From contig CP085835.1 in NCBI GenBank assembly GCA_020809705.1, positions 2,046,001 to 2,110,000 of the forward strand: a stretch of DNA of 64,000 nucleotides, given 5' to 3'. The stretch is from Calonectria ilicicola. Taxonomy: Eukaryota > Ascomycota > Sordariomycetes > Hypocreales > Nectriaceae. The notes under the pieces are model-generated. The model worked only from the letters and a program-made list of their open reading frames with translations, had not been told where the DNA came from and did not search any database. Below, one piece after another: positions 1-11,991 of the stretch. How positions within the stretch are numbered: position 1 is the stretch's first letter; every line of letters starts with the position of its first letter. The position numbers and the translations under genes are program-made.

Positions 1-169
1 TTAAACCTTTGAAAGCTTGCGCCGAAATTCGCGAAGAGTGTTTCTAAATTTCATAGATCTATGCTCAGTTACCAGATATTTGCTCGGTATAGTCTTATCA
101 ATCCATCGAATTTCCATCAATCCCAAAGACATGCTAGAAATCATTAGTGTGGCCCATGAAGCTCTTAAT

Positions 170-3100
170 CTACACTAATCTTACCAGAAGTTCTTTAAAC
201 CTTTCAGGCGGCACATCCTTTCCTTTACTAAAACCATGACCGGCTAGCTCCAGTTTCTTTTTTTGACGCGATAACACATTGCTCTAGGATTCGTCAACAT
301 TTTTGGCCCATAAGATCGGAGACGGCGGGCCACACTTCTTCTATCGTGTCTATCATGATGTACCGAACGATGAGGACATTATCGGTCTGGCCTAATCGAA
401 GTGCTCTCCCAATCGCTTGCGATTCAATGGATGGATTCCATTGTGGTTCTAGCAAATAAATCCGTGAGGCGTCTGCAAGATTCAATCTGTGAATTGTTAA
501 TGAAGGCCTGAAAGATTTCACTATGAAAAAAACACTTGCCCAACAGCACCTGTTCCGAGGGTCATTAGCAGAATATTCGCACCCGCAGGTGACCGAAAAT
601 CCTTTAACATTCTAACACGTTCAGCGAAGGGAATTGAACCATCAATCATGTGGTGTTGTAATTCGTGGCGGTGCAGAAGCTCGCGGATAAGGCCGAGGGT
701 ACGTTTCCAGAACGAAAATACAATGCTACATAGTTGAAGTCATTAGCCTCATTTAACCTCGTAAGTTCTACTAGAAGGTACCTCTTAGAACTAGGGTCCC
801 CGCGGATATCAGAGATCAGTTGTAGTAACTTGGAGGGGTACTGCGGAAGTCGGGGGGTGTTGCTATTTTTACCATATTCCCCTGAAATGGCTTGCACAGT
901 GGTAGAAGGCAAAATGGCTAGAGACCTTGATTCGCTCCCGATGGAACAGGTTGGACAAGGCTTCCTTCGAGAACGCTTATGATGCATGCAGTTGTGACAG
1001 ACAAGATGGCAACAGGATGACAAGAACATGCCTCCGTTAGCGTCCGCCTTATCACTGATAGCATATATTGTCTCGGAGCAATAAGCGCAGAAATTTTCAT
1101 CATACTGTTGTAAATAAGCTACTGCTTCATCGGGGTCTTCAGGCAGACCAGTTAGCCCTGGATGTAGAACGGCGTTCTCATTGCCATTGTTACAAAATAA
1201 TCTTAGTTTAAGGAGAGACTCAAGCACTGCGGATTTAATCTTCGTTTTTCTGTGCCCACTCACTGCCATGTCGATCTCCTTTCTGCACTGCCGAAGCAAG
1301 TCGGCATACCCGGCTTGCTCTTGGGGGGTCAAAGGTAATCTTTTGACTTTTGTGATGGGTTCCGGTAAGTTTAAAACCCCTCGTGTCCTCCGAAGGCATA
1401 TAGATTGGAGTAGTAGCTGGAGATTCTCAAAGCGATCCTTCGAATTGGAGGATATTGGGTTTATGATAAACTTGCGAAATGTTTGAGGCTTATCCAGTAT
1501 TGGTACTCTGAGAAAAGAAACGAGTGCTCCAAGATCGTCAAGACTATTCTGAATAGGGGTACCCGTAAGACACCAACGATGCTGCGCCGAAATACGAGCG
1601 ACTGCCTCGAATTGCCGGGTTGATCGGTTTCTAATGTCATGGGCTGAAAACAGCAATTAGATGGTAAGTTGTTGTTTTGATATTAAATGGACACCTTTGC
1701 CTTACCTTCATCTAAAATAACTCGAAACCAATTGATTTTAGATAGTGTATCGTCGCCACGACGAAACTCGGCCGCTACCGTAGCATATGTGGTAAATACT
1801 ATCATCCGATCGTGAAGAAGATGTGTCTCTGATAGCCTTGATGGTCCAAGATGTTTGTGATACGGGAGCGTCCCGCTATAGGCATGTCTTGTTTGAGTAT
1901 TAGTCAAATTCTTCAAAATTTTACAAATCCTAGTTACCCATACTTGTTTATTTCATCAACCCAATTGTCAATCAAGACTTAAATATAATTAGCAAAGGTG
2001 ATAGCTTAATTCTGTTGAAAGCTTACGTGAAGATGGGGCAAGAATGAGCGTTGCTTTGGAGGCGGTTTTTTGAGAGGTTTGCGACGAGAGTAGCTGGTTT
2101 TCGACAGTAACAAAATCACAAGCGCGTTCAACAGAACTAGCAACTGTGGATAGGATAACCAATGTCTTTCCTAGACCCATTTCATCTGCAATGATGCCAC
2201 CTTTAGCCTCGGCTGGTTCTGGTCGCTTTGCTCCAGTAAAGACGTGCTGATAACTTTAGGATGTAGATGTTAGTAGTATGCTCATTGAAGCATGAAACGA
2301 AAATAAACCTCGGGGTTCTGACAAAGGCTCATCTGTCTTTTCATCTTTATTCTTCCAGAGACTTTGATCAGGTGGTGCTTTGCCCATCTCTCTCCGAAAG
2401 ATGAAATCAATCGCTTCCTCTTGGTGCCTGCAGCGGAAAGAACTTAGCGGTTGTCCTTCATATGATTCAATGAGCACATATTACACTAGAAGTGTACTCT
2501 TTATACCTGGAGCTACAGATATCTCGCGTATATGTATGCGATGCGACAATGAATCGAGAATGGAGCCAACGATCTCCGAATCGTTGGCTTGGACCGCCTC
2601 CTCCATAATTCCGGTCCTAGTCTCGATGGGGTTTTCAATTGGCAAATGAGTTGTTTCGGCATAAACCTGCTCCGAATATCCCTCTATTCGAAGGAGCTGT
2701 GGATTATCGTACTCGGTACCTTCCAAACCATGGCGTGGCTGCTGTAGATAGATGCTGGACTTTGACAAGATGTTGCCGATCTCTTTGGCATCTTCACGGT
2801 AGCTATAGATGTTAATCTCTACAGTGAGAAGGCCCTGAGTCTGATTATGCCAAGTACGAATTGATTTCCTCCAGTCCCCGTCAGATGCATATGCTCTCAT
2901 TAAAACATGTTTCTGAGAGCCAAGTGCATGTAGATGTCTGCACATGCTTTTGTCTAAGCGTCCAAATTTCTTCTCACCGTATTCCAAGGCAAAATAATCG
3001 CCTTCCGGCACCACAGGCAGAAAGGTTGCAGAGTTTTGGGTCCAGGTGTTGATGCCATACGCACTGCGTATTTGAACCTTAACGTCTATAATCTGTAGTT

Positions 3101-3320
3101 AAATTTAGCTCCATGGTTAAGGAGAGGAAAAAGGACTATTTACGCTGCCTAAGCAGATGATTTGTCGGGTTGCATCCCATGGTTCGTTGGGGTGAAGATC
3201 GTCTGAAAGCATCAACAAATCTGAAGTTTGATTGTCAATATTTGTGTCTGCTTCAAATAACCATGGTCCACCCGAGAAATACTCTGGCTGTACAAAGGCA
3301 TCACTCGGAACCGAGTTCAT
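170..3320 (-). CDS. SNF2-family DNA helicase with internal RING finger (Rad5/HLTF-like)
   Basis: Nuclear SWI2/SNF2 ATPase of the Rad5/Rad16/HLTF group, which remodels chromatin or acts as a ubiquitin ligase in DNA-damage tolerance. Ten exons fit: 3320-3144, 3092-2507, 2455-2323, 2253-2027, 1977-1944, 1887-1706, 1643-782, 725-540, 486-336 and 283-170. They sum to 2652 nt (883 aa). Motifs in order: Walker A region DEMGLGKT, Walker B DEAH (ILDEAHDIRN, rebuilt across the 1644-1705 intron), LTGTPIQN, a C3HC4-like RING (CAYC..CCHLVCHNC..CPTC), then helicase_C motifs with GTGAVG, LEPQWNP and QAIGRALRLGQ. The part before the helicase is not recognised; a HIRAN-like fold is possible. The intron at 487-539 appears to use a GC donor. 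The start is the Met at 3320; an upstream ATG at 3440 is in frame and possible. No lesion is seen. Confidence 0.85.
487..539 (-). other. GC-AG intron in the SNF2 helicase gene
   Basis: Read on the minus strand, the exon codon for Gly in GTGAVG is followed by GCAAGT, and the intron ends in TTCACAG after a CATTAAC-like branch site. Joining GG to A restores the reading GTGAVG-LNLADASR expected for helicase motif V. GC donors are a known minor class in fungi; this one needs the GC site to keep frame. Confidence 0.7.
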
Positions 3321-3784
3321 GGTGCCAGAATCTAGAGCTGGATTGTGGGATATGGGAATATTCACTTTGTGAAGCCTCAAACTGAGTGTACCATAGTGTT
3401 GAAAAAAAGGTTGACAGCTGACGTTTAGGTTCCAAAGCACGCGGCCCAGTAGATTAGATTAGTAAGACTGGTTGTGCGGACTGGTTCGCATTTGCTGTGG
3501 TGCAGCAAGGACCCCACAAATACAGGCTCACTGCGACAGACAGCATGACCAGCCGCCTTATTTTGGCTGAGCCACACAAATATGCACCAAAATGGGAATC
3601 TTGGTACAAGGCGGTGTATTTTAGCCGAGCTTTTCCACCTCATTTTTTTGAGGACAGTTTGGAATATTGTCTCAAAAACAGGTTCTGGCTGGTCTCGTGC
3701 ATTCTTGCTCGACTTCTCCATTCTGCCACATCTCTGGCTCACTTACGGAGGCACTTATGAAAGAAGAATTCGACGTTAGCGAAA

Positions 3785-6700
3785 ATGGATCGTCCATCGT
3801 CACTGGAGCGGGTGCTCGAATCTTTCAAGAATGGGTTAAGTAGAGAAGTCGCCGAAGGCTTCAAAAGGACCACTTTCACGGACCTGGAGAGAGCCATCGG
3901 GGATTTGCAGACTAGGCAGCACTCCCAAAGGCGGTTGCAGGGCCTGTCTCGATTAGAATCATTCCTTGAAGCAATGAAACAATATGATACAGTGCTCAAA
4001 TTGTTTTGTAGCAATAATGATGCAGCTTTTTTATGGGTGAGCCACTTCTCCGGGGAGACAATTGGGACATATGCTTAATTCATCACAGGGACCCATTAAG
4101 CTATTGCTATTGGTAGGGTTTAAGAATTATCAAAGCATTCGTCAGCTGACTTTTGTGGTCAGAAAACATGCACAGAGCCCATGGCTTTTAACGAGCTTGT
4201 CAATTTATATGCGAGTATAGGAAAGAGCTTGCCCTTTTTTGGGCAATATCGAGATATCTTCCGTTCGAAGCCCCATCTAGTACACGCCTTAGAGCTTATT
4301 TATGAAGAAATGCTAAAGTTACATCATATTATCTTGAACTTCTTTCAGCAGCCACGTCAGTTTGGTTACTTTGCATTTGTTCACTAGCGGTATGACTGAT
4401 TTCATCGTGTCAGAATGGCAAGAGCGATTCGAACAAACATGGAGCACGTTCAAGTCTCTCTTCCTTAAGTCCATTGACGAAATCTCTCGGCATCGAAGCT
4501 TAATAGAGAATGAATTCAGCCCTGCCCAAGTCGAAATGGTTCGGAAATCTATTCAAGATAACCGACGGATTGAGGATAAGGAAACCGAAGAAGAGAATCT
4601 GCGTCGTTTCTATATCGTGACTAATTGGCTTAAAGCAACAAACGTGGAGATAGACCAAGACGAGTTTACTAATATTCGAACAAGCTATCCGGGTACCGGG
4701 CGCTGGCTTCTGGATAATTCACTCTTCAAGGAGTGGTTTGACCCGAAATACCCGACCATTCCCCCATTACTTTGGCTGAAGGGTATCCCTGGTGCAGGTT
4801 ATTACTTCTCCTTTAGCATACTTATCCAGGATACATGCCTCTAATACGAGTACAGGAAAGACTATCCTCGCTTCTCTCGTTGTGGAAGAAGCTCGGAAGC
4901 TCACTTCTGCCCCAAAAGTGGTTTTCTTTTATTTTAAGCATGAAAACGTGGAACGAACCGATTTTATAGCACTGGCTCGAAGTTTGCTAGTACAACTTCT
5001 CAAGCAAGACAAAGGGTTACTCCCTACGTTTTACCAAAGGTGCTGCTGCAGTGGTGAAACAGTGCTCACTTCACCAAGTCTAATAGAGGAATTATTACGT
5101 CTGGCTTTCGAAAATTGCAGAAGTGCATATATTATTCTTGATGGTTTGGATGAGTGTCCAAGGGAACAGCGACAAAAGATTTCACAGTGGTTCAAAAAGC
5201 TTGTTGAAGACCTTCCTACAAGTGAGCCGGAAAGGCTACGTTGTCTCTTCGTTAGCCAAGATGATACGATTGCTCGGAAAGACTTTTCTGGACTTGCTAG
5301 CATCAAGATAAAGGTGTATGATACCAGAAACGATATTAGCCAGTACAGCCGAGTTGAAGCCAACAAGCTGAAAGAGTCACTCGAGATGTCAGATGAAAAA
5401 GCGATTGAGATTGCTAGGGCAGTGACTGATGCGGTGGAAGGTAAGATATTTGCCAATAATTTGTTTTCTCAACTTGTAAGTGTTACTGATGAGTTACACA
5501 GGTCTTTTTCTGCTGGCCAAATTAATATGGATCAATCTGTCAGGCCACACAACTATCAAACAATTAGAAGAAGAACTTGCACCAGGCGTTTTCCCCGAAG
5601 GAATAGACGATGCGTGAGCTCCCTTCTTGACTTTTCGCTTGACCCCCTTGCTGATTTTATTACAGATACCGTCGAATAATGGTCAGGATAGCCCAGCAAA
5701 CCTCGAAAGCAGCCATGGAAGATACCTTGATGTTGTTAGGATGGCTGGTTTGCGCTAAGAGAGATCTCAAATGGCATGAGATACAATGCATGAAGTCCAT
5801 TGACCTGGAGGAGAGATTAGTGTCATATGAACGCCAAAGCTTTGGAAGAAATCCCAAAGATATTTGCGCCTCATTGGTGGAACTCCGGCCCGATGGAACC
5901 ATCGAATTTGTCCACTCGACTGTGAAATTGTGAGTCTTGAAAGATTTGGGTCGCTTGATCGGCCGTAAAGAAACCTGGTTAATTCGGATTTACAAAGCTT
6001 CTTGGTTGATAATGGCTACGTTAATCAGTCTAATGCAGAGCTCAATCTGGCGTGTCTCTGTATTGACTATTTGAATCTTCCCACACTGGTAACTCCACCT
6101 ACAGAGGTTGGAGTATTAAACGGAGATTATGCATTTATGGATTATGCCGTTTTGAACTGGCACCGACACTTGGAAGTTGGAATAACACTAAAAGCTGATG
6201 ACAACGAAGAATTAATGAACGAATTGTTGGAGTCTTTGGATATTTTTATCCAACAGCATTGGAGTTCTCCCAGTGTCAGCCTGTCGCTGGCGAAGCGCCA
6301 CAGCGATAAATTTCGGTTCTTCAAAAACACACCAATTTATGATAAGCTTGAAACAATACTTGCTTCAACAAAGAAGCAGATAAAAACATTCGGAAATATG
6401 AGGGAAAGAGAGATCGCCTTGAATCTTGTGGAAGTGGTTACCGGTGTTCGACAAGTTCTGGAATATGCATTACACAATCCATCCCTCCGTCCAAGAATTG
6501 AGCAAAGATATGGGAGCAATCTATTCAAGTGCCCCAGATTCAGCTGCCAGTTCTTCACAACGGGTTTTCCTTCAGACAAGGATCGAGACAAACATTTAGG
6601 AAAACACGAGCGGCCATATCGATGTACAGAAGAAAGCTGTCCTGGTTTCGTCTGGGGTTTTGCATTAGAAGCAGACCGAGAGAAGCATATGAAAGACACG

Positions 6701-7294
6701 CATTTTATCAGAGCTGTTGAAGACCTGGAGTTCCCGACCGACCAGGATGTTGAGAGTAGCATTCAGGGTTTAAACCCAGTCACAACAGCGGCTAATCCAG
6801 AAATACTGCACAATACCCCGAATGAAAGCACAGAAGATCAGGTTGTGGTGGACCCTATGGAACTCGCAGAATCAGAGCCAGAGTCAGAGCCAGAGCCACA
6901 ATACTCACGTCGAAAGAAACGAGCGCGAGAAACAGATTTCGTGTGCCCGCAATGCTCCCAGACTTTCAAGAAGCGTTACAATTTAACGTCGCATCTTTTG
7001 TCACATGGAACAACACAAAGGCATGAGTGTACTCTGTGTAAAAAGAGCTTTGCTAGGAATTCTGACTATAGACGCCATCTAAAAACCCATACAGGAAGGA
7101 GAGAACATGTCTGCCGGGGCTATCTGAAAAATGGCGAACCTTGGGGATGTGGTAGGGCTTTTGCTCGTGCTGACATTCTGAGACAGCACCATGGATCCAC
7201 TAAGTTTTATACCTGTATCCAACCGTTGCTGGAAGAGCAACAGCAGGAGCAGGAACGGGAGCAGCTGCAAGAAAATGAGGCGGAAGAAAATTAA
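3785..7294 (+). CDS. NACHT NTPase (NLR-like) with C-terminal C2H2 zinc fingers
   Basis: STAND-class P-loop NTPase resembling fungal NLR proteins that sense nonself and trigger incompatibility. Eight exons fit: 3785-4036, 4089-4112, 4178-4355, 4414-4797, 4856-5440, 5502-5613, 5666-5929 and 5998-7294. They total 3096 nt (1031 aa). The N-terminal part (about residues 50-180) looks like the DUF7708-type region often found before fungal NACHT domains. Walker A GIPGAGKT (about residue 277) is split by the 4798-4855 intron; Walker B is IILDGLDECP (about 374). A winged-helix-like stretch ending in FVHSTVKFFL follows. Five Cys/His fingers lie at about residues 770-830 and 912-1000, including CPQCSQTF..H..H and CTLCKKSF..H..H. 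No ankyrin, WD40 or TPR sensor repeats are present. The 3' end converges on a HET gene. The junction 4112/4178 is the least certain. Confidence 0.85.
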
Positions 7295-7591
7295 GCACAA
7301 TTATTGGAAAACCAGAGCCTCTACTAAACAGACTAGCTATATTTCTTTGAAGGCGCTCCTCTGATTGAAGGCTTATAGAAATATTTATTATATGGATGAT
7401 GAAAGGAGGGAGGGTAGTCATTCTTTTATTCAGTGATCAATATATTCAGTCCATGTAACAGTCATGACTCAGCACGGTGCAGCTAAATATTGACGGGGTC
7501 AGATATTATTATACTGCCGTTTTAGTATGTAAAGAGTAGCTGCCCCAGTGTTTATCCCCGGTATATTTCTTTCGAAGGGACACTACTTTTC
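7295..7591. other. Short convergent 3' intergenic gap
   Basis: About 300 bases separate the stop of the NACHT gene and the stop of the HET gene, which converge here. It is AT-rich and probably holds both polyadenylation regions. No ORF of interest is seen. Confidence 0.5.
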
Positions 7592-9509
7592 CTAACAGTG
7601 CCTTCTTTTTTTCCTATTATTCTCCTTAAAGCCGTTCTGTTCATAGCTATGATTAACAGAGACCTTAAGTACGTACTCCCGTAACCATGTAGAATTTCTC
7701 GGTCTCGTTCTATTTGAACCCTGAGGCCGTGGAAAAAGATGAATAGCGATAACGAGATTCTCAGTCTCTTCTACCGAAATCATTCTGTACGTCGGATTAA
7801 ATGGCATACTATAATGAAGAACCTCTGCCAGATTCTTGTAGGTACTCAAAGCTTGATCTAATGGATCACCTAACCGCTCCCAGGGCGCTTCAGTCCTTTT
7901 CAGTATGCCAACTGACGGGAAACCGCTCTCTGTAAGGTCGATTGTGATATCATATTTGGACTTTGCTCGTTCCTGCTCGACTTCAATGTTGATAAATATG
8001 AGGTGGTTCGGTTCGACATACAACTCATTCTCCGCCAACCCGCGAATGGAATTGCCGAAGTCGAGTAATTGCATATTTCTCTCAAAGACAGAAGTGTTGA
8101 AGTCAACAACATACTTTTCCTTGATATTGATTTGCTCGGGGTATTCTAGTATAAATATTGAAGAGCATGTGAGAAAGTCCGAATGGTTATTGACTCGAAT
8201 CACAATAGGCTCCTTGGCTAGTTCGTTCCAGTCGTCAGGTATGATCTTTTCAGTATCGCATAACCGATCAATACGTATTCTCTCATAATAATTATCAACA
8301 AGCCGGAGGTGTACAACAATATTCTGGTGTACTATGAGGTCCTGATCAACCTTGACACCACAATTTAGTCGTATATGGAATTTTGAAGAGTCGTTTTTCA
8401 ATTGCCAACACTTGGTACTTATTTCTAAACCTCGGTTTGTCATGGAGAAGGTGCTACCATAGTGGCCAAACGCCTCAATGTTGGAAGCGTCCCAAAATTC
8501 TCTGATTGATGGTGCAAGGATCCCTCCAGAATTGTGGTCTATGATTAGCATTAGCTCATTAGTATTCATCGTTTCTTTGCGAGACTTTTGCACCTGTGCA
8601 TTGCGGTTGATAAAAGCGCCCAATGGATGGATGCTCTATTTTCCAAGCAAATATAGAGTCGTCGTTATATTGAGTTATAAGTTCACGTTGGAGCCTATTA
8701 AATGCCCGCCATCTCCCCTCACCGTATATCAGAGGCAGGCTGATTCCGAAGAGACCCAATAGTGAATAGGTTTCGTCTTCTTCGACTGTTGTTTCTCTGT
8801 CGGAAGCCCAGGAAAGTCTCATTGCAATGGAGCACGAATTGAAATCCATTGGGCTGAAAGCGGTCAAGTGCCGTGCCTCGATCCTGCTAGCCTTTTCAAT
8901 CTCGATAGCCCAGTTTTCTCGCGTACCAATTCGACGCCAAGTTTTATCCACGAAGACCAGGTAGTGGGGTGCAATGAGCTCTTGCAATGTCCACCCTCGG
9001 GTGAACCACTTTGCCTCCATGAAGGTATGACTCAAGGCCTGGCGAGGAGAACTCTTCGGATTGGCAACATTGGAATTGCCGACGATTTCATCAAAATCCT
9101 GATGTCTGAGGCCGTCTGCATCTGAGGCCATCTCATGGCCGAGTACTTTGCAGACATCTAAGTCTTCCAGGTAGACATAACAAATACCAGCGTTCTGGTA
9201 CCAGCGGAACATGGCATTGATGGCCTCTTGAGTGTCAGCTGGGCTAGTCTTGTCGATGCAGCAGGTATCCATCCAAGCCCATTCCCATCCATCTTTTGCT
9301 GCACGATCGCAGTACCGTCTCAGCTTGGCCCAACCTTTCTGCTTGAATATATCATTTTCAATATCTCCCTTTCTCGTTTTGATATCCTGATAAGTGATCT
9401 CGTCTTTTGGTGATATCCATGTGTGAGAGAGGATGGCGTACTGGGGGAAACGATCGGGAAGATCATTCGCTTCAACGAGGCGGTATTGTTGCGTGTTCAA
9501 GAGCCGCAT
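7592..9509 (-). CDS. HET-domain protein (heterokaryon incompatibility)
   Basis: HET proteins are cell-death effectors in fungal allorecognition. Two exons, 9509-8594 and 8538-7592, with a 55 nt intron ending CTAATCATAG, give 1863 nt (620 aa). The start MRLLNTQQYRL is the usual opening of this HET subclass. The HET blocks are clear: YAILSHTW, GWEWAWMDTCCIDK, then AINAMFRWYQNAGICYVYLE and FTRGWTLQELIAP. They are followed by RLSWASDRETTVEEDETYSLLGLFG and YGEG. Splicing joins ..PQCT to DHNSGGILAPS, the block expected after DDSIFAW. The C-terminal third (exon 2) has no recognised domain and probably sets specificity. It converges on the NACHT NTPase gene, a pairing seen in fungal NLR/HET loci. No lesion is visible. 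Confidence 0.88.
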
Positions 9510-9982
9510 CTTCGCGTGGGTTGGGTCGAATGCCTAGAGATCTTTCGCTTATCCTCGAAATATAATGGAAAGAAATGAACCAAAAAATTGTAAATACGTA
9601 AGCGCTAGGTGCAATTTGCGGGTCGGGGAATGATTACTCTGAAGGTACCTTTGCATTTCATCTGAAGCAAAGAGAACTTTCCCCCCCCAGGCACCAGGGC
9701 GGGGTGCCACGTCAGTTTCAACACTGACCCCTCATTTGCCGCCTCAAGGGTAGGCAAAGCCACATCGAATCTGCCTATCAAACAGCCTGCCAATTTGTTT
9801 GCGCTTTTAAATAACACCCTTCACTACTTTCGTCATAAGTCCGAGCTCATGCTGCTTTACACTCAAGTTTCGGGTTACAGAGAACCAATAAAACTTTTGA
9901 TTCCAGAATCTTTGTCGCCACCAATCCAACCCTTCAAAAATCCTCACCGCATTAAGACTTATAAATAATCGAGAGAAAGAAG
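9510..9982. other. Divergent promoter region
   Basis: The HET gene (-) and the membrane-protein gene (+) are transcribed away from each other from this 470-base stretch. A run of C residues lies near 9682. No small ORF is convincing. Confidence 0.5.
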
Positions 9983-11395
9983 ATGTCGATATTCTCTAGT
10001 GCATCGGAGGCTAGACTAGGATCAATAGGCGTTGCTCCTATCCTTCCATACCCGCCACTTCCCAACATTGTTGCGGAATGGGTAGCGATTCTCCCGCTTG
10101 TATGCCATCTCGCAAGCCAAAGAGACGATTATATCACAACAGGAGACATAGCGCTCATGGGAAAATTGTCCGTCGGCTTTTTTCCGAGGCTCGGGACACT
10201 CTCTGGTATGGCCAGGCTCTTGCTAAGGGGAACCAAATATCTCGACTACGCAAGCACTAAAGGCGGTTCAAGCCGCATAGTATGGGATGTCAAATGGGGG
10301 AGTGTTTTCCCTTGCGCAAACGGTGCCGCAATTGCTGCTATTTCTAAGAGCCTGAGGCATCGGCGCCAAAGCCCTCCGAAACGTATGCCAGAATTTTCGA
10401 CTCGTCAGGATAAGGAGAGTGATCTTGAGAAGGTATCAACGGCGGAAAACATCAAATCTAAGCCGGCGAATACCACCGCTACACGTGGTACTTTCAACTC
10501 AAATGATAGTGCCGGAGATCAAGAAGAGCAACCCATACGCCGGTATCAGGTTCTTCATGTGTATCAACTATATCACCAACAGCAGAGACGACCTTCCCTA
10601 TCACAGCGAATCAAGCACCTTAACGAATCTAAGCTTGTGCAAACTTTTCGGTTAGCCATTTCTATCTGTCTTTCTGTCTTCCTGGCTCTTTGGGGTTGTT
10701 ATGGAACGACCGCTATACTTATCTGCACCTCGGTGTCAGAGTTTGTGGCCCGACACGTACTCATTCGTCGCCCTTCTGGATATCTAAAGAATAACGAAAA
10801 TCACGATGCCTGCATGCTTGTTGCGTCGCACGAAAATGCTACTGAATGGCACTTGTATATTGGAGACCGAGGTATTGCGGATACCTTGCTTAATAAACCT
10901 ATGTTTGTAGTTCCAGAGGGAAAATCAACAAAATTGATCGCCGATTGGTTCTGGTTTGCCAATTTGCTACAGCTCACAGCCATGACGTTTGTGGCTGCCC
11001 AGAAAGGCTGGGATGGCGTTTGCTTAATGGCTCTTCTTATTATTCATTGGGCTTCCGCCTCGGCTCCAATAGGTAGCAGCCTTGCTGACAATTGGCTGGA
11101 GCGAGAGGGAATTAATGCGAAAGTAGAAACGTTTGAGTTTGGTGGACGAACAGCGATGCTAGGCGCTATCCAGGTTTTCAGTAAAACCTCTACAGCGGAG
11201 TGGATGGATAGAATCTTGGTACCCCATCCTCGACGAGCAGCTTGGCTTAGAAATCTTCGAGGAGAAGAAGGGTTGAATGAGCTTGAACCGCATGATTCAA
11301 GGTGGCTTGATTTTGCTACAGAGGCATCATTTGCTGCGGCAAAGGTGCTAACGGAGACATTTGGTCTTTCTAGCGTTGTCAAAGTATCAGAATAA
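9983..11395 (+). CDS. Conserved fungal integral membrane protein, function unknown
   Basis: An uninterrupted 470-aa frame starting at ATG after an A-rich leader (AGAGAAAGAAG). It has a short hydrophobic N-terminal segment (about residues 28-45, VAEWVAILPLVCHLAS). A polar Ser/Lys/Gln-rich middle (about 125-210) and a strong membrane segment at about 224-250 (LAISICLSVFLALWGCYG) follow. Two further hydrophobic helices lie at about 313-335 and 340-360, and the tail is acidic and soluble. This layout matches a family of uncharacterised ascomycete membrane proteins with no known reaction; I do not assign a name. It sits inside the nonself-recognition-type block, but nothing in its sequence links it to that role. 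It converges on the PNP-ankyrin gene. Confidence 0.75.
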   Translation: MSIFSSASEARLGSIGVAPILPYPPLPNIVAEWVAILPLVCHLASQRDDYITTGDIALMGKLSVGFFPRLGTLSGMARLLLRGTKYLDYASTKGGSSRIVWDVKWGSVFPCANGAAIAAISKSLRHRRQSPPKRMPEFSTRQDKESDLEKVSTAENIKSKPANTTATRGTFNSNDSAGDQEEQPIRRYQVLHVYQLYHQQQRRPSLSQRIKHLNESKLVQTFRLAISICLSVFLALWGCYGTTAILICTSVSEFVARHVLIRRPSGYLKNNENHDACMLVASHENATEWHLYIGDRGIADTLLNKPMFVVPEGKSTKLIADWFWFANLLQLTAMTFVAAQKGWDGVCLMALLIIHWASASAPIGSSLADNWLEREGINAKVETFEFGGRTAMLGAIQVFSKTSTAEWMDRILVPHPRRAAWLRNLRGEEGLNELEPHDSRWLDFATEASFAAAKVLTETFGLSSVVKVSE

Positions 11396-11991
11396 GCGAA
11401 TTTAGCCGCCATTTCTTTGGCTTAAAGTTTGCACTCAACTTGTTTGATAGTTATTAATCAATCACCTTCCAGTCACTGCCTTGCTCAGTGAGTGGAACTT
11501 ACCAATAACTAGAAAAAGGTAGTGCATATTGGTGCATATGCCTTGGCTTTGTTGTACATTTGCATCCATAAAAGAAAACTGGGGAAATCACTCAATCCAA
11601 CTGTTCATGAATCTTAGGATGATCAAGATTGAAGAACTTGGGCTAGTGAAGATTGCAGTGATTGATTGAAGAAGAAAAAAAAAAAACATGTCTCGTATTC
11701 CACAATCATTCGAGATTTATGGGATGTCTGGACGGTGTGGTAGTTCTGCTGCAATTTAGGAAATAAGTCCCAAAGCTACATTAAATAGACGCGATAATCA
11801 AGGATACATTGTACAGTTCTCTTTCTTAGGATTGTGCGAATGATAGTATGAGCTATTGAAGGCTTAATTCACCATGAACCCCCTTAAATGCTGTATATTT
11901 CACAATAATATGCTACTCAGTTGAATATCTGTTGGTGCATTATGGGCTTTTTAAGGTCAATACAAAATGCGTCATGATTACGCACATAAAT
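11396..11991. other. Convergent intergenic region with A-rich tract
   Basis: The 3' ends of the membrane-protein gene and the PNP-ankyrin gene face each other across about 600 bases. An A-run lies near 11674-11686. No coding signal is seen; it probably contains the two polyadenylation zones. Confidence 0.5.

Noticed and set aside
170..3320. Reading the fragmented SNF2 frames as a pseudogene
   Set aside because: Every break coincides with a splice-competent intron, and the ten exons sum to a multiple of three with helicase motifs running through the joins.
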